The translations under genes and the position numbers were made by a program. The notes below the pieces were generated by a model. It worked only from the letters and a program-made list of their open reading frames with translations, was not told the origin of the DNA and made no database searches. From Thermogemmatispora carboxidivorans (GTDB lineage Bacteria > Chloroflexota > Ktedonobacteria > Ktedonobacterales > Ktedonobacteraceae), in assembly GCF_000702505.1 (NCBI RefSeq), contig NZ_JNIM01000001.1, forward strand, positions 4,812,327-4,876,326: a stretch of 64,000 nucleotides of DNA, in the 5' to 3' direction. Positions 1-9,191 of this stretch are shown piece after piece. The first letter of the stretch is position 1; the number at the start of each line of letters is the position of its first letter.

Positions 1-1
1 T

Positions 2-487
2 AAGAATGAGTTTGTGATTGCGATGGTGCTGCTCTTCACGTCCTGGGCCTATGGGGCCCGCGTGCTGCGTTCGCAGACGCTCTCGCTGAAGGAGCGCGAG
101 TTTGTGACGGCGGCCCGTTCGATGGGTGAGTTTACCTGGCGCATGATCTTCTCGGAGATTCTCCCCAATGAGATCGCGCTGGTCGCTTCAACGTACGTCG
201 GCACCTTCGTCTACGCTCTCGGCGCGGAAGTGGCTCTAGAGTTTCTCGGCCTGGGCGATGTCTCACGCGCGAGCTGGGGGTCGATTCTCTTCTGGGCTCA
301 GTTGAATGGCGCCTTGATTACAGGCCAGTGGTGGTTGTTTGTGCCTGCCGGCCTCTGTGTGGCTCTGGTCTGTGGCGCGCTGACCCTGGTCAACTTCGGC
401 ATCGATGAGCTGGCCAATCCCAGCCTGCGTCAGGCTATACCGCGTAAGCTGCGCAAGCTGCTGAAGGCCAGAGCGGTGGTGGCCTGA
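2..487 (+). CDS. ABC transporter permease, C-terminal part (5' truncated)
   Basis: This is the inner-membrane permease subunit of a dipeptide/oligopeptide-type ABC importer (DppC/OppC class). The frame is open to the window edge, so the N-terminus lies outside. The conserved EAA loop that docks onto the ATPase is visible (EFVTAARSMG, then the I-x-P-like LPNEIALV stretch). It is followed by hydrophobic segments around VASTYVGTFVYALG and LFVPAGLCVALVCGALTLVNF. The GLGDVSRASWGSILFWAQ stretch is typical of the DppC C-terminal half, where the family has a GLG...P.WG motif. The tail is basic (RKLRKLLKA). The substrate cannot be told from this fragment; the downstream beta-glucosidase suggests that a sugar oligomer is possible, as such permeases also carry cello-oligosaccharides in some thermophiles. 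The family call is secure and the substrate is a guess. Confidence 0.85.
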   Translation, partial: KNEFVIAMVLLFTSWAYGARVLRSQTLSLKEREFVTAARSMGEFTWRMIFSEILPNEIALVASTYVGTFVYALGAEVALEFLGLGDVSRASWGSILFWAQLNGALITGQWWLFVPAGLCVALVCGALTLVNFGIDELANPSLRQAIPRKLRKLLKARAVVA

Positions 488-682
488 TCCAGCTTTCGGG
501 GATGTTCTCTTCACTGTGACTTGCCATCTTTTGCTCGTTTCTTCTTTCTGTGCGCTGTCCTACAGGTATGCAGGGATGCACCTACTCATCCAGGGATGGA
601 AGCATATAGATTCAGGTGGCAGGTAGGGCGAGAGGTAGTATGCTTGGCTACCTCCGGCTGCCGCCTCTACTAAGGAGGATCA

Positions 683-2107
683 ATGAGCATTACTGGTCGT
701 CCACAGGACCATCGTAGTTTCCCCGCCTCTCTGGCAGGGGATAGCGACCTGGCTGGCGGCTTCCCGCCCGGTTTTCTCTGGGGAGCCGCCACGTCGGCTT
801 ATCAGATCGAGGGCGCGGTGCGCGAGGATGGTCGCGCTCCTTCTATCTGGGACCGCTTTGTGGCCCGCCCCGGGGCGATCTTGCAGGGCCAGACGGGCGA
901 GGTGGCCGCCGACCACTACCACCGTATGGAGGAGGATGTGGCCCTCATGGCTCTCCTGAATCTGCGCGCTTACCGCTTTTCGATCTCCTGGCCGCGGGTC
1001 CTGCCCCAGGGAACCGGCCCTGTGAACGAGCGGGGCCTGGCTTTCTACGAGCGTCTGGTGGATACCTTGCTCGCTCGAGGTATCGAGCCGCTGGCTACAC
1101 TCTATCACTGGGATTTGCCCGCCGCTCTTGAGGACCGCGGCGGCTGGCTTGTCCGCGATACTGCTCAGGCCTTCGCCGATTATGCTGGGGTGGTAGCTCG
1201 CCGCCTGGGCGATCGCGTTCGCTGGTGGATCACGCATAATGAGCCGTGGTGCAGCACTTATTTAGGCTACGCCCTGGGTATCCATGCCCCCGGCCTGCAC
1301 GATAAGCAGCTCGCTATTCATGCCGGTCATCATATCCTGCTCTCTCACGGCCTGGCTACGCAGTGCTTGCGCTCGCTGCTTCCGCGCGAGACCCAGGTCG
1401 GTATCGCCCTCGATTTCTATCCGGTCTATGCAGCCGACGAACGACCTGAGACGCTGGCTGCGGTGCAGGAGGCAGATGTCTTCCGCAATCGCTGGTTCCT
1501 CGATCCGCTCTTTCGGGCCGAGTATCCCGAGGCTCTTTTCCGTGCACTGGATGTGACGCCTCCCACGCTTCAGGCCAATGATCTGGCAGTGATCGCTACC
1601 CCGCTGGATTTCTTGGGGGTCAATTATTACAGCCGTATGCTGGTGCGCGGAGCTTCGCCCGAGTCTGCAGCTGCTTCGTCGAGAAAACCCAGCTATGAGG
1701 TCATCGAGCGCGTTCCCGAGGCGTCATATACCGATATGGGCTGGGAGATCTTTCCAGAAGGGCTGGAAGCGATTCTGACACGCCTCCATCGCGAGTATGC
1801 CCCCAAGGCCCTGCTGGTGACGGAAAATGGGGCGGCCTTCGAGGACCATTGGCACGGCGGAACAAGTGTGCATGATTGGCAGCGCCTCCATTATCTTCAG
1901 TTGCATATCGAGGCGCTGAGCCGTGCCCTCTCTCAGCAGGTGCCTCTCAAGGGCTATATGGTCTGGTCCTTGTTGGACAACTTCGAGTGGGCCTTGAGTT
2001 ATAGCAAGCGCTTCGGTCTGGTCTATGTCGACTATTCTACTCAGCGTCGCATTATTAAGGATAGCGGTCTCTGGTACGCCTCGTTCATTGCTGCACAGCG
2101 CCGCTAG
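683..2107 (+). CDS. Glycoside hydrolase family 1 beta-glucosidase
   Basis: This is a cytoplasmic retaining beta-glycosidase that releases glucose (or galactose/fucose) from beta-linked oligosaccharides. It is full length at 474 residues, against about 450 for the family. The GH1 N-terminal signature is present (FLWGAATSAYQIEGA). The acid/base glutamate sits in THNEPW (about residue 186) and the nucleophile glutamate in VTENGAA (about residue 379). The aglycone-side WSLLDNFEWALSYSKRFG block near the C-terminus is intact. No signal peptide is seen. The ATG is preceded by AAGGAGG at 672-678. It follows the ABC permease by 195 bases on the same strand, which fits an import-then-hydrolyse arrangement for oligosaccharides; this link is inference. 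Exact sugar specificity cannot be read from the sequence. Confidence 0.95.
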   Translation: MSITGRPQDHRSFPASLAGDSDLAGGFPPGFLWGAATSAYQIEGAVREDGRAPSIWDRFVARPGAILQGQTGEVAADHYHRMEEDVALMALLNLRAYRFSISWPRVLPQGTGPVNERGLAFYERLVDTLLARGIEPLATLYHWDLPAALEDRGGWLVRDTAQAFADYAGVVARRLGDRVRWWITHNEPWCSTYLGYALGIHAPGLHDKQLAIHAGHHILLSHGLATQCLRSLLPRETQVGIALDFYPVYAADERPETLAAVQEADVFRNRWFLDPLFRAEYPEALFRALDVTPPTLQANDLAVIATPLDFLGVNYYSRMLVRGASPESAAASSRKPSYEVIERVPEASYTDMGWEIFPEGLEAILTRLHREYAPKALLVTENGAAFEDHWHGGTSVHDWQRLHYLQLHIEALSRALSQQVPLKGYMVWSLLDNFEWALSYSKRFGLVYVDYSTQRRIIKDSGLWYASFIAAQRR

Positions 2108-2519
2108 CGCCTCGTCTGCGCCGGCCCCGGCCCGGCGCGAGACCAGGCGAGCCCAACGCTGCCCGCTGCCTATTCGCCAGGCTCTGTCGATTGACCAGGA
2201 GACACCCGGCCTTGATTGAGCAGACCTCTGGTTCAGGCCAGGATTAATGGCTGCGTTGGCTCCTTTCGCTTTCCCCTCACCTGCCTTGAGAGGCGCTGCT
2301 TGTGCCTTCTCTCTCGCTCCGGCCCGTCTGCCCTCCGCCCTCACATCGCTGCCCGCCTGAAGGTTGCCTTCTGAGCTGAAATGGATTATCCTTTCAAGCG
2401 GGCAGCTTTACTGTCGCAAGGGGCTGCCCCCAGTGCTGGCGCGGACAGGCAGCCGATGGAGCTGTCTCTCAGCCTGTCGCGTCGGGTGCCTTCTGCGCTC
2501 GGATCTCAGGAGGTTGTAC
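2108..2519. other. Gene-free stretch between beta-glucosidase and APC permease
   Basis: About 410 bases without a credible gene. Short open frames here have no ribosome binding site and no family resemblance. I see no clear terminator or consensus promoter. The last 20 bases hold the Shine-Dalgarno sequence of the next gene. Confidence 0.5.
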
Positions 2520-3962
2520 TTGGAGCCAGAGAAAAGCGGTCTTCGCCGTGAATTATCGTTTTTGGAGAGCATCGCGCTCTCTATTGGTATTATGGCGCCC
2601 ACTGCGGCGATGGCACTCAATGGCTCGTTGGCCGCCGGGATAACCGGTAGCGCTGTACCGCTGGCCTTCTTGATTGCCACTATTGCCGTTGGTCTGGCTA
2701 GCTTCTCGTTTATTCAGTTCAGCCGTTATCTGGCGCACAGCGGCTCGGTCTATGCCTTCAATGGTATCGCCCTGGGGCCGCGCGTTGGCTTCTTTTCGGG
2801 CTGGGCCTTGCTCGGCACCTACCTTGCTTTTACTGGCGCTTCAACGGCTGAGGTGGGCAATTTCGCCCAGGCTTTTTTTGCTGGTCTGGGCTGGAGCGTA
2901 GGCTGGCTCCCGCTCGCCCTGATAGCGGGCGTGCTGATCTGGTTCTTCGCCTATAGCCGCATTACAATCTCGACGCGCCTGACGCTGGCGATGGAGGGTG
3001 TTTCGGTGCTGCTGATCGTGGTGCTGGCGGTGGTGATTCTGGTCCGCCTGGGCAGTCTTGGGCAGCTCTCGCTGGCTCCCTTTACGCCCTCTGCCGAGCC
3101 ATTCAATAGTGTGGCTCTGGCGGCGGTCTTTGGCTTCCTCTCTTTCGCAGGCTTCGAGGGGGCGGCTACGCTCGGTGAGGAGACGCGCAATCCGCGCCGC
3201 AATATTCCCGTGGCGATCCTGGCGGCGGTTTTTGGGACTGGCTTTTTTTACATCGTCGTGACCTATGCCCAGACGGTGGGCTTCGGCCTGAGCCAGGCAG
3301 GGATCAGCAGCTTCGCTCACTCGGCGGCACCGTTCGATGATCTGGCGCGTCGCTATGTCGGGCGGTTGATGGCCGTCTTGCTCGACTTCGGGGCGACGAT
3401 CAGCGCTTTTGCCAGCGCTCTGGGAACGGCCAACGCGGGGGCGCGCATTCTCTATGCGATGGGGCGTGACGGCTTCATTACGGAGCGGCTGGGAACGGCC
3501 AGCCGACGCAGCGGTTCGCCAGCGCTGGCGGTGGCGGTCATCATGCTTTTTGATTTTGCGGTGGTGAGCATCTGGGGCCTGGCCCCAGGCATGACGGGGG
3601 CGACGCTCTTCGGCTATCTGGGCACGATCGGGGTCTTTCTGATTCTGGTGGCCTATGGGTTGACGAATGTGGGGGCCATCTGGTTCTTCTTTCTGCGCCG
3701 GCGCTTGTGGAGCTGGCAGTGGGTGATCCCGCTGCTGGCAATCATCTTCTTAGGCTACACGCTCTACAGCAATATTTACCCGGTCCCGGCTCCTCCTTAC
3801 AATATCTTTCCGTACGTGGCGCTGGCCTGGCTCCTGCTCGGACTGCTCTGCATTGTCGCCAGCCCCGGCCTGGCTCAGCGCATCGGCCTGCACCTGGAGG
3901 AGAATGAGGGCCTGCGTATTGAGACGGCGGCGGAGGCGCCCGCGCCCAGGCTGTCCAAGTAG
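2520..3962 (+). CDS. APC-family amino acid permease
   Basis: This is a polytopic inner-membrane transporter of the amino acid/polyamine/organocation superfamily, most likely importing an amino acid or amine. The TTG start is chosen because AGGAGG lies at 2508-2513, six bases upstream; the longer open frame to 2364 adds an unconvincing Arg/Cys-rich leader. About 12 hydrophobic helices are visible. The family's early motif appears as SIALSIGIMAPTAAMALNG, the ligand-loop region as FAGFEGAATLGEETRNPRRNIP, and the TM8 region as SALGTANAGARILYAMGRDG. The size (480 residues) is normal. It resembles the permease at 26905-28329 (same EETR(N/D)PRR and NAG...R(I/V)LYAMGR blocks), so the two are paralogues. 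The substrate is not predictable, but the amidase just downstream makes an amide or amine plausible. Confidence 0.9.
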   Translation: MEPEKSGLRRELSFLESIALSIGIMAPTAAMALNGSLAAGITGSAVPLAFLIATIAVGLASFSFIQFSRYLAHSGSVYAFNGIALGPRVGFFSGWALLGTYLAFTGASTAEVGNFAQAFFAGLGWSVGWLPLALIAGVLIWFFAYSRITISTRLTLAMEGVSVLLIVVLAVVILVRLGSLGQLSLAPFTPSAEPFNSVALAAVFGFLSFAGFEGAATLGEETRNPRRNIPVAILAAVFGTGFFYIVVTYAQTVGFGLSQAGISSFAHSAAPFDDLARRYVGRLMAVLLDFGATISAFASALGTANAGARILYAMGRDGFITERLGTASRRSGSPALAVAVIMLFDFAVVSIWGLAPGMTGATLFGYLGTIGVFLILVAYGLTNVGAIWFFFLRRRLWSWQWVIPLLAIIFLGYTLYSNIYPVPAPPYNIFPYVALAWLLLGLLCIVASPGLAQRIGLHLEENEGLRIETAAEAPAPRLSK

Positions 3963-4055
3963 GGAAGCAGTACGGCGCTAGTTTGGGCTGCTGCCAGGCC
4001 AGCTCAGGCGCCTCATACAGAGCATGGTTCCGCTTCCTTCAGGGAAGGCCTGGCT

Positions 4056-4085
4056 GAACCGAACCGAACCGAACTGAATTGAATG
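4056..4085. repeat. Short pentamer repeat (GAACC/GAACT)
   Basis: Six consecutive five-base units: GAACC three times, then GAACT, GAATT and GAATG, ending just before the amidase ribosome binding site. A related run of four CTGAA units (the same GAACT register) occurs at 49906-49925. The function is unknown; it may simply be slippage-derived. Confidence 0.6.
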
Positions 4086-4122
4086 CACGACTACGACCAA
4101 AGAAAGGAGCTTGCTACCGGCC

Positions 4123-5085
4123 ATGACGACAGACATTCCAAAGGCAGGGCGCACGATTCATATTCGGCGCGATCAGTGGCATCTGGCCTGGGATCACAGT
4201 ATCCCGCCTATTGCTCGCATTAGCTCGGGCGAGGTGGTGGAATTCGATATGCTGGAAGCTTCTTGCGGCCAGATCCAGGCCAATAGCACGGTTGACGCTA
4301 TTGGCTCGCTCGACTTCTCGCGCGTGGACCAGGTGCACGGTCCGATCTATGTGGAGGGGGCTGAGCCTGGGGATACGCTGGAGGTGGAGTTTCTAGATTT
4401 GCAGCCAGCCGAGTGGGGCTGGACGGGGGTGATTCCTGGCTTCGGCCTGCTGGCCGATGAGTTCCCTGAGCCTGCCCTTAAGATCTGGCATCTGGAGGGC
4501 GGCGCCGATGGCTGGGCCGAGTTCGCGCCCGGTATTCGTATCCCTCTGGCTCCCTTCTGTGGCGAGATCGGTCTGGCGCCAGGCCAGCCGGGGGCGCTGT
4601 CGACGATTCCTCCCTATCGCCACGGCGGCAATATGGATACGCGCCATCTGACGAAGGGCACGCGCCTCTACCTCCCAGTGGAGGTGCCCGGAGCGCTCTT
4701 CTCGATGGGCGATGGCCACGCCGCCCAGGGCGATGGCGAGGTCTGCGGAACGGCGATCGAGACGCCGATGCACGCGGTAGTTCGCCTGACGGTGCATAAG
4801 GATCGTCCGGTGCCGGAGCCGCAGTATTTGACGGGCGGCCCACTGATCCAGCGCACTAATACGGCCCCGTATTATGTGACCGATGGGATCGGCCCCGATC
4901 TGATGGAGGCCACGCGCAACGCGATCCGCCACATGATTGATCACTTGCAGCGCAACTATGGTCTGTCGCGCAGCGATGCTTATATGCTCTGTAGCGTGGC
5001 GGTGGATCTGAAGATCTGCGAGGTGGTGGATGCGCCTCACTGGGTGGTCGGGGCTTTCTTGCCAACGAGCATCTTTACGAAGTGA
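4123..5085 (+). CDS. Acetamidase/formamidase family protein
   Basis: This is a cytoplasmic amidohydrolase of the FmdA/AmdA family, which splits formamide, acetamide or similar short amides into ammonia and the acid. At 320 residues it is complete. Family hallmarks are visible: HLAWDHSIPPIARI near the N-terminus, QVHGPIYVEGAEPGDTLEVEF, GGNMDTRHL, the metal-site region FSMGDGHAAQGDGEVCGTAIE, and the C-terminal YMLCSVAVDLKICEVVD block. The ATG at 4123 is preferred over an in-frame TTG at 4111, which would lie only one base from the AAGGAG at 4104-4109. The preceding APC permease is 160 bases upstream on the same strand and may supply an amide or amine substrate (inference). A perfect terminator follows at 5155-5200. 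Confidence 0.93.
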   Translation: MTTDIPKAGRTIHIRRDQWHLAWDHSIPPIARISSGEVVEFDMLEASCGQIQANSTVDAIGSLDFSRVDQVHGPIYVEGAEPGDTLEVEFLDLQPAEWGWTGVIPGFGLLADEFPEPALKIWHLEGGADGWAEFAPGIRIPLAPFCGEIGLAPGQPGALSTIPPYRHGGNMDTRHLTKGTRLYLPVEVPGALFSMGDGHAAQGDGEVCGTAIETPMHAVVRLTVHKDRPVPEPQYLTGGPLIQRTNTAPYYVTDGIGPDLMEATRNAIRHMIDHLQRNYGLSRSDAYMLCSVAVDLKICEVVDAPHWVVGAFLPTSIFTK

Positions 5086-5154
5086 GGCCACGCCTCTGCG
5101 CTAAGCTATCAGACCAGAGATAGGTAGGATCAAGGCCAGGCCCGGCCAGAGCTG

Positions 5155-5200
5155 CCGACCCTCCCCTTCTGTATCAGGGAAGGGGAGGGTCGGTTTCTTT
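5155..5200 (+). terminator. Rho-independent terminator of the amidase gene
   Basis: A perfect 15-bp inverted repeat (arms 5155-5169 and 5179-5193, 9-base loop) is followed directly by TTTCTTT. It lies 70 bases after the amidase stop, between convergent genes. The T-run is on the plus side only. Confidence 0.92.
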
Positions 5201-5268
5201 GATCGGCTGGCTCCGGTCAGCTCATCTGGCAGGCCGCTTACCAGTCGGGCTTTGCCTGGAGCGATGAG

Positions 5269-8200
5269 CTAGCGACGTCGCCAGTTGGTGGCGGTAACGG
5301 AGGCCGAGATGGCCAGAGCCTGCGGCAGGCTGGTCGCCGCCGAAGGCGTCGCCGTCACTGTGGGGCTGCTCTTGGCACCGGCACCCGGCGTGGCTTTAGG
5401 GGTCGCTTTGGTGGCTGGCTGCGGCCCTTTCAGGGTGATTACCTGGTCCTTATGGATGTCGCTGTGATAGTGCAAGGTGCTGACGCCCTTCAGATGCAGG
5501 GCTGTGGCATCGATTGTAATGTCAACGGTCGGCACCATGCCGCCCTGCTTCCCAACCAGAATGCTGTAGATGTTGGCCGGGTTTTTCGGGTTGATGTGAG
5601 CATGCGGCACGTACCACGAGAGTCGAATATAGGAGATGCAGTTTTTCGGGGTGACCGTCAGCCCTCCCCACATGGCTCGCCCGGGCAGGTCGCTCTGCAG
5701 GGCTGTCGGCGGCCCCACGCTGTCAACTGGAGGATTCTGGTAACGCGGCCCCAGGGCATAGTTGCCGCTCGGACAATAGCGTGAGCCGTCAGGTGGAATG
5801 TAGTTGTAGCTGTCGCATTTACTGCCCGTGGCTGGCGGCTTTGAGGAGGTGGAAGTCGTGCCCGTGGTGGATTTAGAAAGGCCGGTGCTGGCGCTGCAGA
5901 CAGGCTGACCAGAGTCGAAGCCGCCTCCGTCGATGAGCTGGGCACCCGGCGGGGCATAGACGCGGATGTAGTCGGTATAGGCGTCGAAGCCGTAGACGGG
6001 GCCTCGCTGATTATATTCCAGGATGATGGTCAGGTTGTGCGTGGCACCTCCCTGAGCATCGAGCGTGATGTTGTCCTGGAAGGTGCTGTGGACATATTGG
6101 CTGGCTTTGTTGACGCTGATGTTGGCCTGCACTACATGAAAACCGTCGACGCTCTTGAAGCTGTTGATCCCTCCAGAGTAGCCCTGCTGAACCAGCCAGG
6201 CTTCAACAGCGGGGTTGGTAAAGTACAGCTCCAGGTCGCGCGCCTGGATGTCCTTGACCGCTCCCTTGACAATGTCCAGCAGCTTGCTGACCGGTAGATG
6301 GCGTACCTTGTCTAGCAGGAGCTTGGCAACCAGAGAGGTAAAGGCTTTGCGAGCGTCGTGCAGGCCCTGGCCAGTGACCTGCTCCTGACGGGCGATGCCG
6401 GCGGGGTCCTGCTGATAGTAGTGCAGGCGGTCGGCCAGGTTCTGCGAGGTAATGGTCTCACCGTAGTCCTTGACGACAATCGGTCCAGTGACATCAAGAA
6501 TGTGGGCGATGAAGGCGGGGGTGAAGGCAATGTCTCCGTCAACAGGACCACCTCCTTCATCCTGGAACACCTGGATGTTGATGCGCGCTGTAGTGGGATA
6601 GTCGCCAGAGACGTTGGAGTCGCGCAGGCCGAAGTTGCCCATGTGCATCCAGCTATAGCCCGCTGGGGCCTGCCTTCCCATTTGGAAGCCATTGCCGGCA
6701 TAGTCCAGCTTGGCAACGTCGCGCAGGGCCAGGGCCCCAACGACACCGTTCTGCACATCTACGACGCCGTACTGACCGGTGAAGCCGCCTCCAGGACGCA
6801 GCTCGGCGTTGTCCATCGTCTGGAGCAGATAGCGGCGATGGCCGTCGACTCCCAGGAGCCAGGAGGCCAGGGGTATGAGCTGCTGCACCTGGTTGATCTG
6901 TTTCTGGGCCTCGGGGAGCAGTTTGACAATGCTGGCGATCTGCTCGCGCTGGTGGGCGTTGAGCATGGGAAGCTGCTTGAGATCAACAGAGCGCATTTGC
7001 TGCTGGATGTCGTCGATATAGTAGAGCGCATGCACCAGCGAGCCCTGAACGGTGGCAACATCCTGGGCGGTGAGCAGGGGTTTGGCTTTGCTGCTGGTGG
7101 TGAGCGGCGAGCCGTGGATGATGCTGGCGGCGAGCAGTCCCACGCCGCTCATCTCGTCTCCCATGCGCGAGACATCAAGGGCGACCTGCACGAGGTGTCG
7201 CGCCATGTCAAGGCTGGAATCGTACTCGGGGGCGAAGCGCTGAATCGCCTCACGGACGTCGTCGCGCTCGACAAGCTGCTGGAGCTGAAGAAAGTCGCTG
7301 CCCGCCAGGCGAAATTCCTGCCGGGCACGCTCGAGCTTGTCGGCCTCTAAGGCCGCCAGCGGATTGCTTTTGTCCAGCGTGAGGAGATCCTTGACGTTCA
7401 TGAGATGCTTGACGCCATCCTCGGCCAGACCTTTGACGTTGTTGTAAGCGCTGTAAGCGGCCAAAGCGGCGCCAACTGGCGGGAGCAGACCAATGATGAG
7501 AGCCACGAGAATGGCCAGACTGATATAGGTCCGTAAGCGATGACGCTTGCTCCGCACCTGGCTGCGCTCCCGGCGACGCCCACGAATGCGACGCAGCTGC
7601 TGAGCGAGACGGCGATCCAGTCCCCCAGCTTGCAACCGCCTCTGCGCCTGGGCTGGACCCGTGGCCAGCGGCAGAACTGTGGTCGGGAGAGCAGCCAGAT
7701 CGACCAGCTCGCGCTCACGGCCCGGGAGCAGGGCAATTTCCGCCTCTTCATGCAGCGGAGCCGGTAGCATGCGCTCATCGAGAAGCGTGGTGGGTAGCTC
7801 GTCGCTCTCTGGGGAGAGTTTTTCTTCGCTGACTCCTCCTTCGGCTCCCGGCTGCTGGGCCTCTTCTTCTTCCGAGGCTGCTTCCTGAGCCGCCTCTGTA
7901 GTCAGACTCCTCGTTGGTACTTCGGCCAGGCTCTGCTCGCTGGCCTCGCTCTGCGTCGAGGCTGGTTCCTCTTCAGATGGCGCTCCTTCCTCGGCCCGGT
8001 CGCTTTCCAGAGGCATAGTCGTGCTCTCTTCTTCTTCCTCTGGACCTTCCAGGGGAACGGTTGGGCTTTGTTCCTCCTCTTCCCGCCTTTCAGCCTCGCT
8101 CTTTTGAGCACCCGCTCGCTCTTGCTCTCCCCTTTCTGAGGTAGCTCGCTCGCCACCGGCTTGCTCAGCAGCGTGATGATGGCCGTTGTGTTCGTGAGCA

Positions 8201-8757
8201 TGTGGCTGGCCTTGGTCGGAGGCCGCTACCTCAAGAGAACCAGACTGCTTACGGGCGGGCACCCCCCGAACGGCTTCTAATCTGATCGTCGGCTCTTCGT
8301 CTCCCGCCAGTTCCCCCGCGCTCGTTTCCTCTCCCTCAGCCAGCTCCGCCCGCGCTCGACCCGCACCGTTGATCTGCTGTTCCGTATCGCTCCGCTTTTC
8401 CGACGTTGTTGCCTGGCCACCGTGCTCTGGGCCTGGCATGGTTGTCAGGGGAATCTCTACGCTCTCTTCAACTATGCTGCCAGGGACGAGCGCACGGAAG
8501 CCCCAGAGACGCCCGTCAGGATGACGCTTGAGACACTTTTCAAGTAGCCGCTCTAAGGTTTGCCAGGAGAGGCGATAGTGCAGTGTGATCTCTTCAATAG
8601 ATTTATCAGTGGTATAATAGTCGATGACGGCATTTCTGCGTTGCTCGTAACGTTGCCTTTCCCGCTCTCCAAGAGAGGAGAGATCGGCCTCGGCCCAGGT
8701 CGCGAGATCGTCACGATGGGGCCGTGGTGGAGAAGATGCAGCGCGTACCCCAGGCAA
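5269..8757 (-). CDS. Large membrane DUF4012 protein with N-terminal HTH-like and acidic regions
   Basis: About 1162 residues. The TTG at 8757 is chosen because GGAGG (plus strand 8765-8769) lies seven bases upstream; the longer frame would start at 8805. Domains in order: residues 1-105 form a small helical region (RYEQRRNAVIDYY, SIEEITLHYRLSWQTLERLLEKC, DGRLWGFRALVPG) that resembles the HTH N-terminus of Mu-type transposases from this group; then about 280 residues rich in Glu/Ser/Ala; then a very basic stretch ending RSKRHRLRTY; one membrane helix (YISLAILVALIIGLLPPVG, about 410-435); and a long outer part with the DUF4012 core (AELRPGGGFTGQYGVVDV). A Thr/Pro/Ala-rich tail ends the protein. 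The positive-inside rule puts the HTH-like region in the cytoplasm and DUF4012 outside. DUF4012 has no established function. The transposase likeness is from memory. Confidence 0.85.
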   Translation of the reverse strand: MPGVRAASSPPRPHRDDLATWAEADLSSLGERERQRYEQRRNAVIDYYTTDKSIEEITLHYRLSWQTLERLLEKCLKRHPDGRLWGFRALVPGSIVEESVEIPLTTMPGPEHGGQATTSEKRSDTEQQINGAGRARAELAEGEETSAGELAGDEEPTIRLEAVRGVPARKQSGSLEVAASDQGQPHAHEHNGHHHAAEQAGGERATSERGEQERAGAQKSEAERREEEEQSPTVPLEGPEEEEESTTMPLESDRAEEGAPSEEEPASTQSEASEQSLAEVPTRSLTTEAAQEAASEEEEAQQPGAEGGVSEEKLSPESDELPTTLLDERMLPAPLHEEAEIALLPGRERELVDLAALPTTVLPLATGPAQAQRRLQAGGLDRRLAQQLRRIRGRRRERSQVRSKRHRLRTYISLAILVALIIGLLPPVGAALAAYSAYNNVKGLAEDGVKHLMNVKDLLTLDKSNPLAALEADKLERARQEFRLAGSDFLQLQQLVERDDVREAIQRFAPEYDSSLDMARHLVQVALDVSRMGDEMSGVGLLAASIIHGSPLTTSSKAKPLLTAQDVATVQGSLVHALYYIDDIQQQMRSVDLKQLPMLNAHQREQIASIVKLLPEAQKQINQVQQLIPLASWLLGVDGHRRYLLQTMDNAELRPGGGFTGQYGVVDVQNGVVGALALRDVAKLDYAGNGFQMGRQAPAGYSWMHMGNFGLRDSNVSGDYPTTARINIQVFQDEGGGPVDGDIAFTPAFIAHILDVTGPIVVKDYGETITSQNLADRLHYYQQDPAGIARQEQVTGQGLHDARKAFTSLVAKLLLDKVRHLPVSKLLDIVKGAVKDIQARDLELYFTNPAVEAWLVQQGYSGGINSFKSVDGFHVVQANISVNKASQYVHSTFQDNITLDAQGGATHNLTIILEYNQRGPVYGFDAYTDYIRVYAPPGAQLIDGGGFDSGQPVCSASTGLSKSTTGTTSTSSKPPATGSKCDSYNYIPPDGSRYCPSGNYALGPRYQNPPVDSVGPPTALQSDLPGRAMWGGLTVTPKNCISYIRLSWYVPHAHINPKNPANIYSILVGKQGGMVPTVDITIDATALHLKGVSTLHYHSDIHKDQVITLKGPQPATKATPKATPGAGAKSSPTVTATPSAATSLPQALAISASVTATNWRRR

Positions 8758-9191
8758 GGTTTTACCTCCATGTTTTACAGATCCACTAGACCTCTGCAGG
8801 ATCAACGACAGTCTTTATAAAGATCCGAGATAAGATGAGCCTCGAAGGCCGCCCTTTCCTTTGCTTTTGGAAAAGATCAGAGGAAAACACCTATGGTGCA
8901 TGCTCACCAGAGGTGAGTTGCAGAAGTGATCTTTTGAACTCGCCAGCAACTTTTAGCAATTACGGACCCCTGCGGCAATCGGCAGGTCTCCCCCTCTACT
9001 ATACAGGACGCTTGAACCCCCTCTGACGTTGCACATGCCGCCTATTATATCGAATCTTGTGCATATAACGAGGAGAAGATAGCATTTTTGGATAGGAGGC
9101 CAGCAGCGACAGAGCCGCCCGGGTATTCCCTTGTCTCGGGTCCTGGGCAGCTCGTCTGCGTCGCTGCTACAGGTGGGACACGCGTCGCGCC
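8758..9191. other. Upstream region of the DUF4012 gene
   Basis: About 430 bases between two minus-strand genes. A TTTATAAAG block at plus 8813-8821 could be the minus-strand -10 box of the DUF4012 gene; I see no convincing -35 partner. No gene and no clear terminator for the upstream aminopeptidase gene were found. Confidence 0.35.

Noticed and set aside
6358..7350. 330-codon plus-strand frame over the DUF4012 gene
   Set aside because: Antisense shadow of a strongly supported gene; low-complexity composition, no ribosome binding site and no family.
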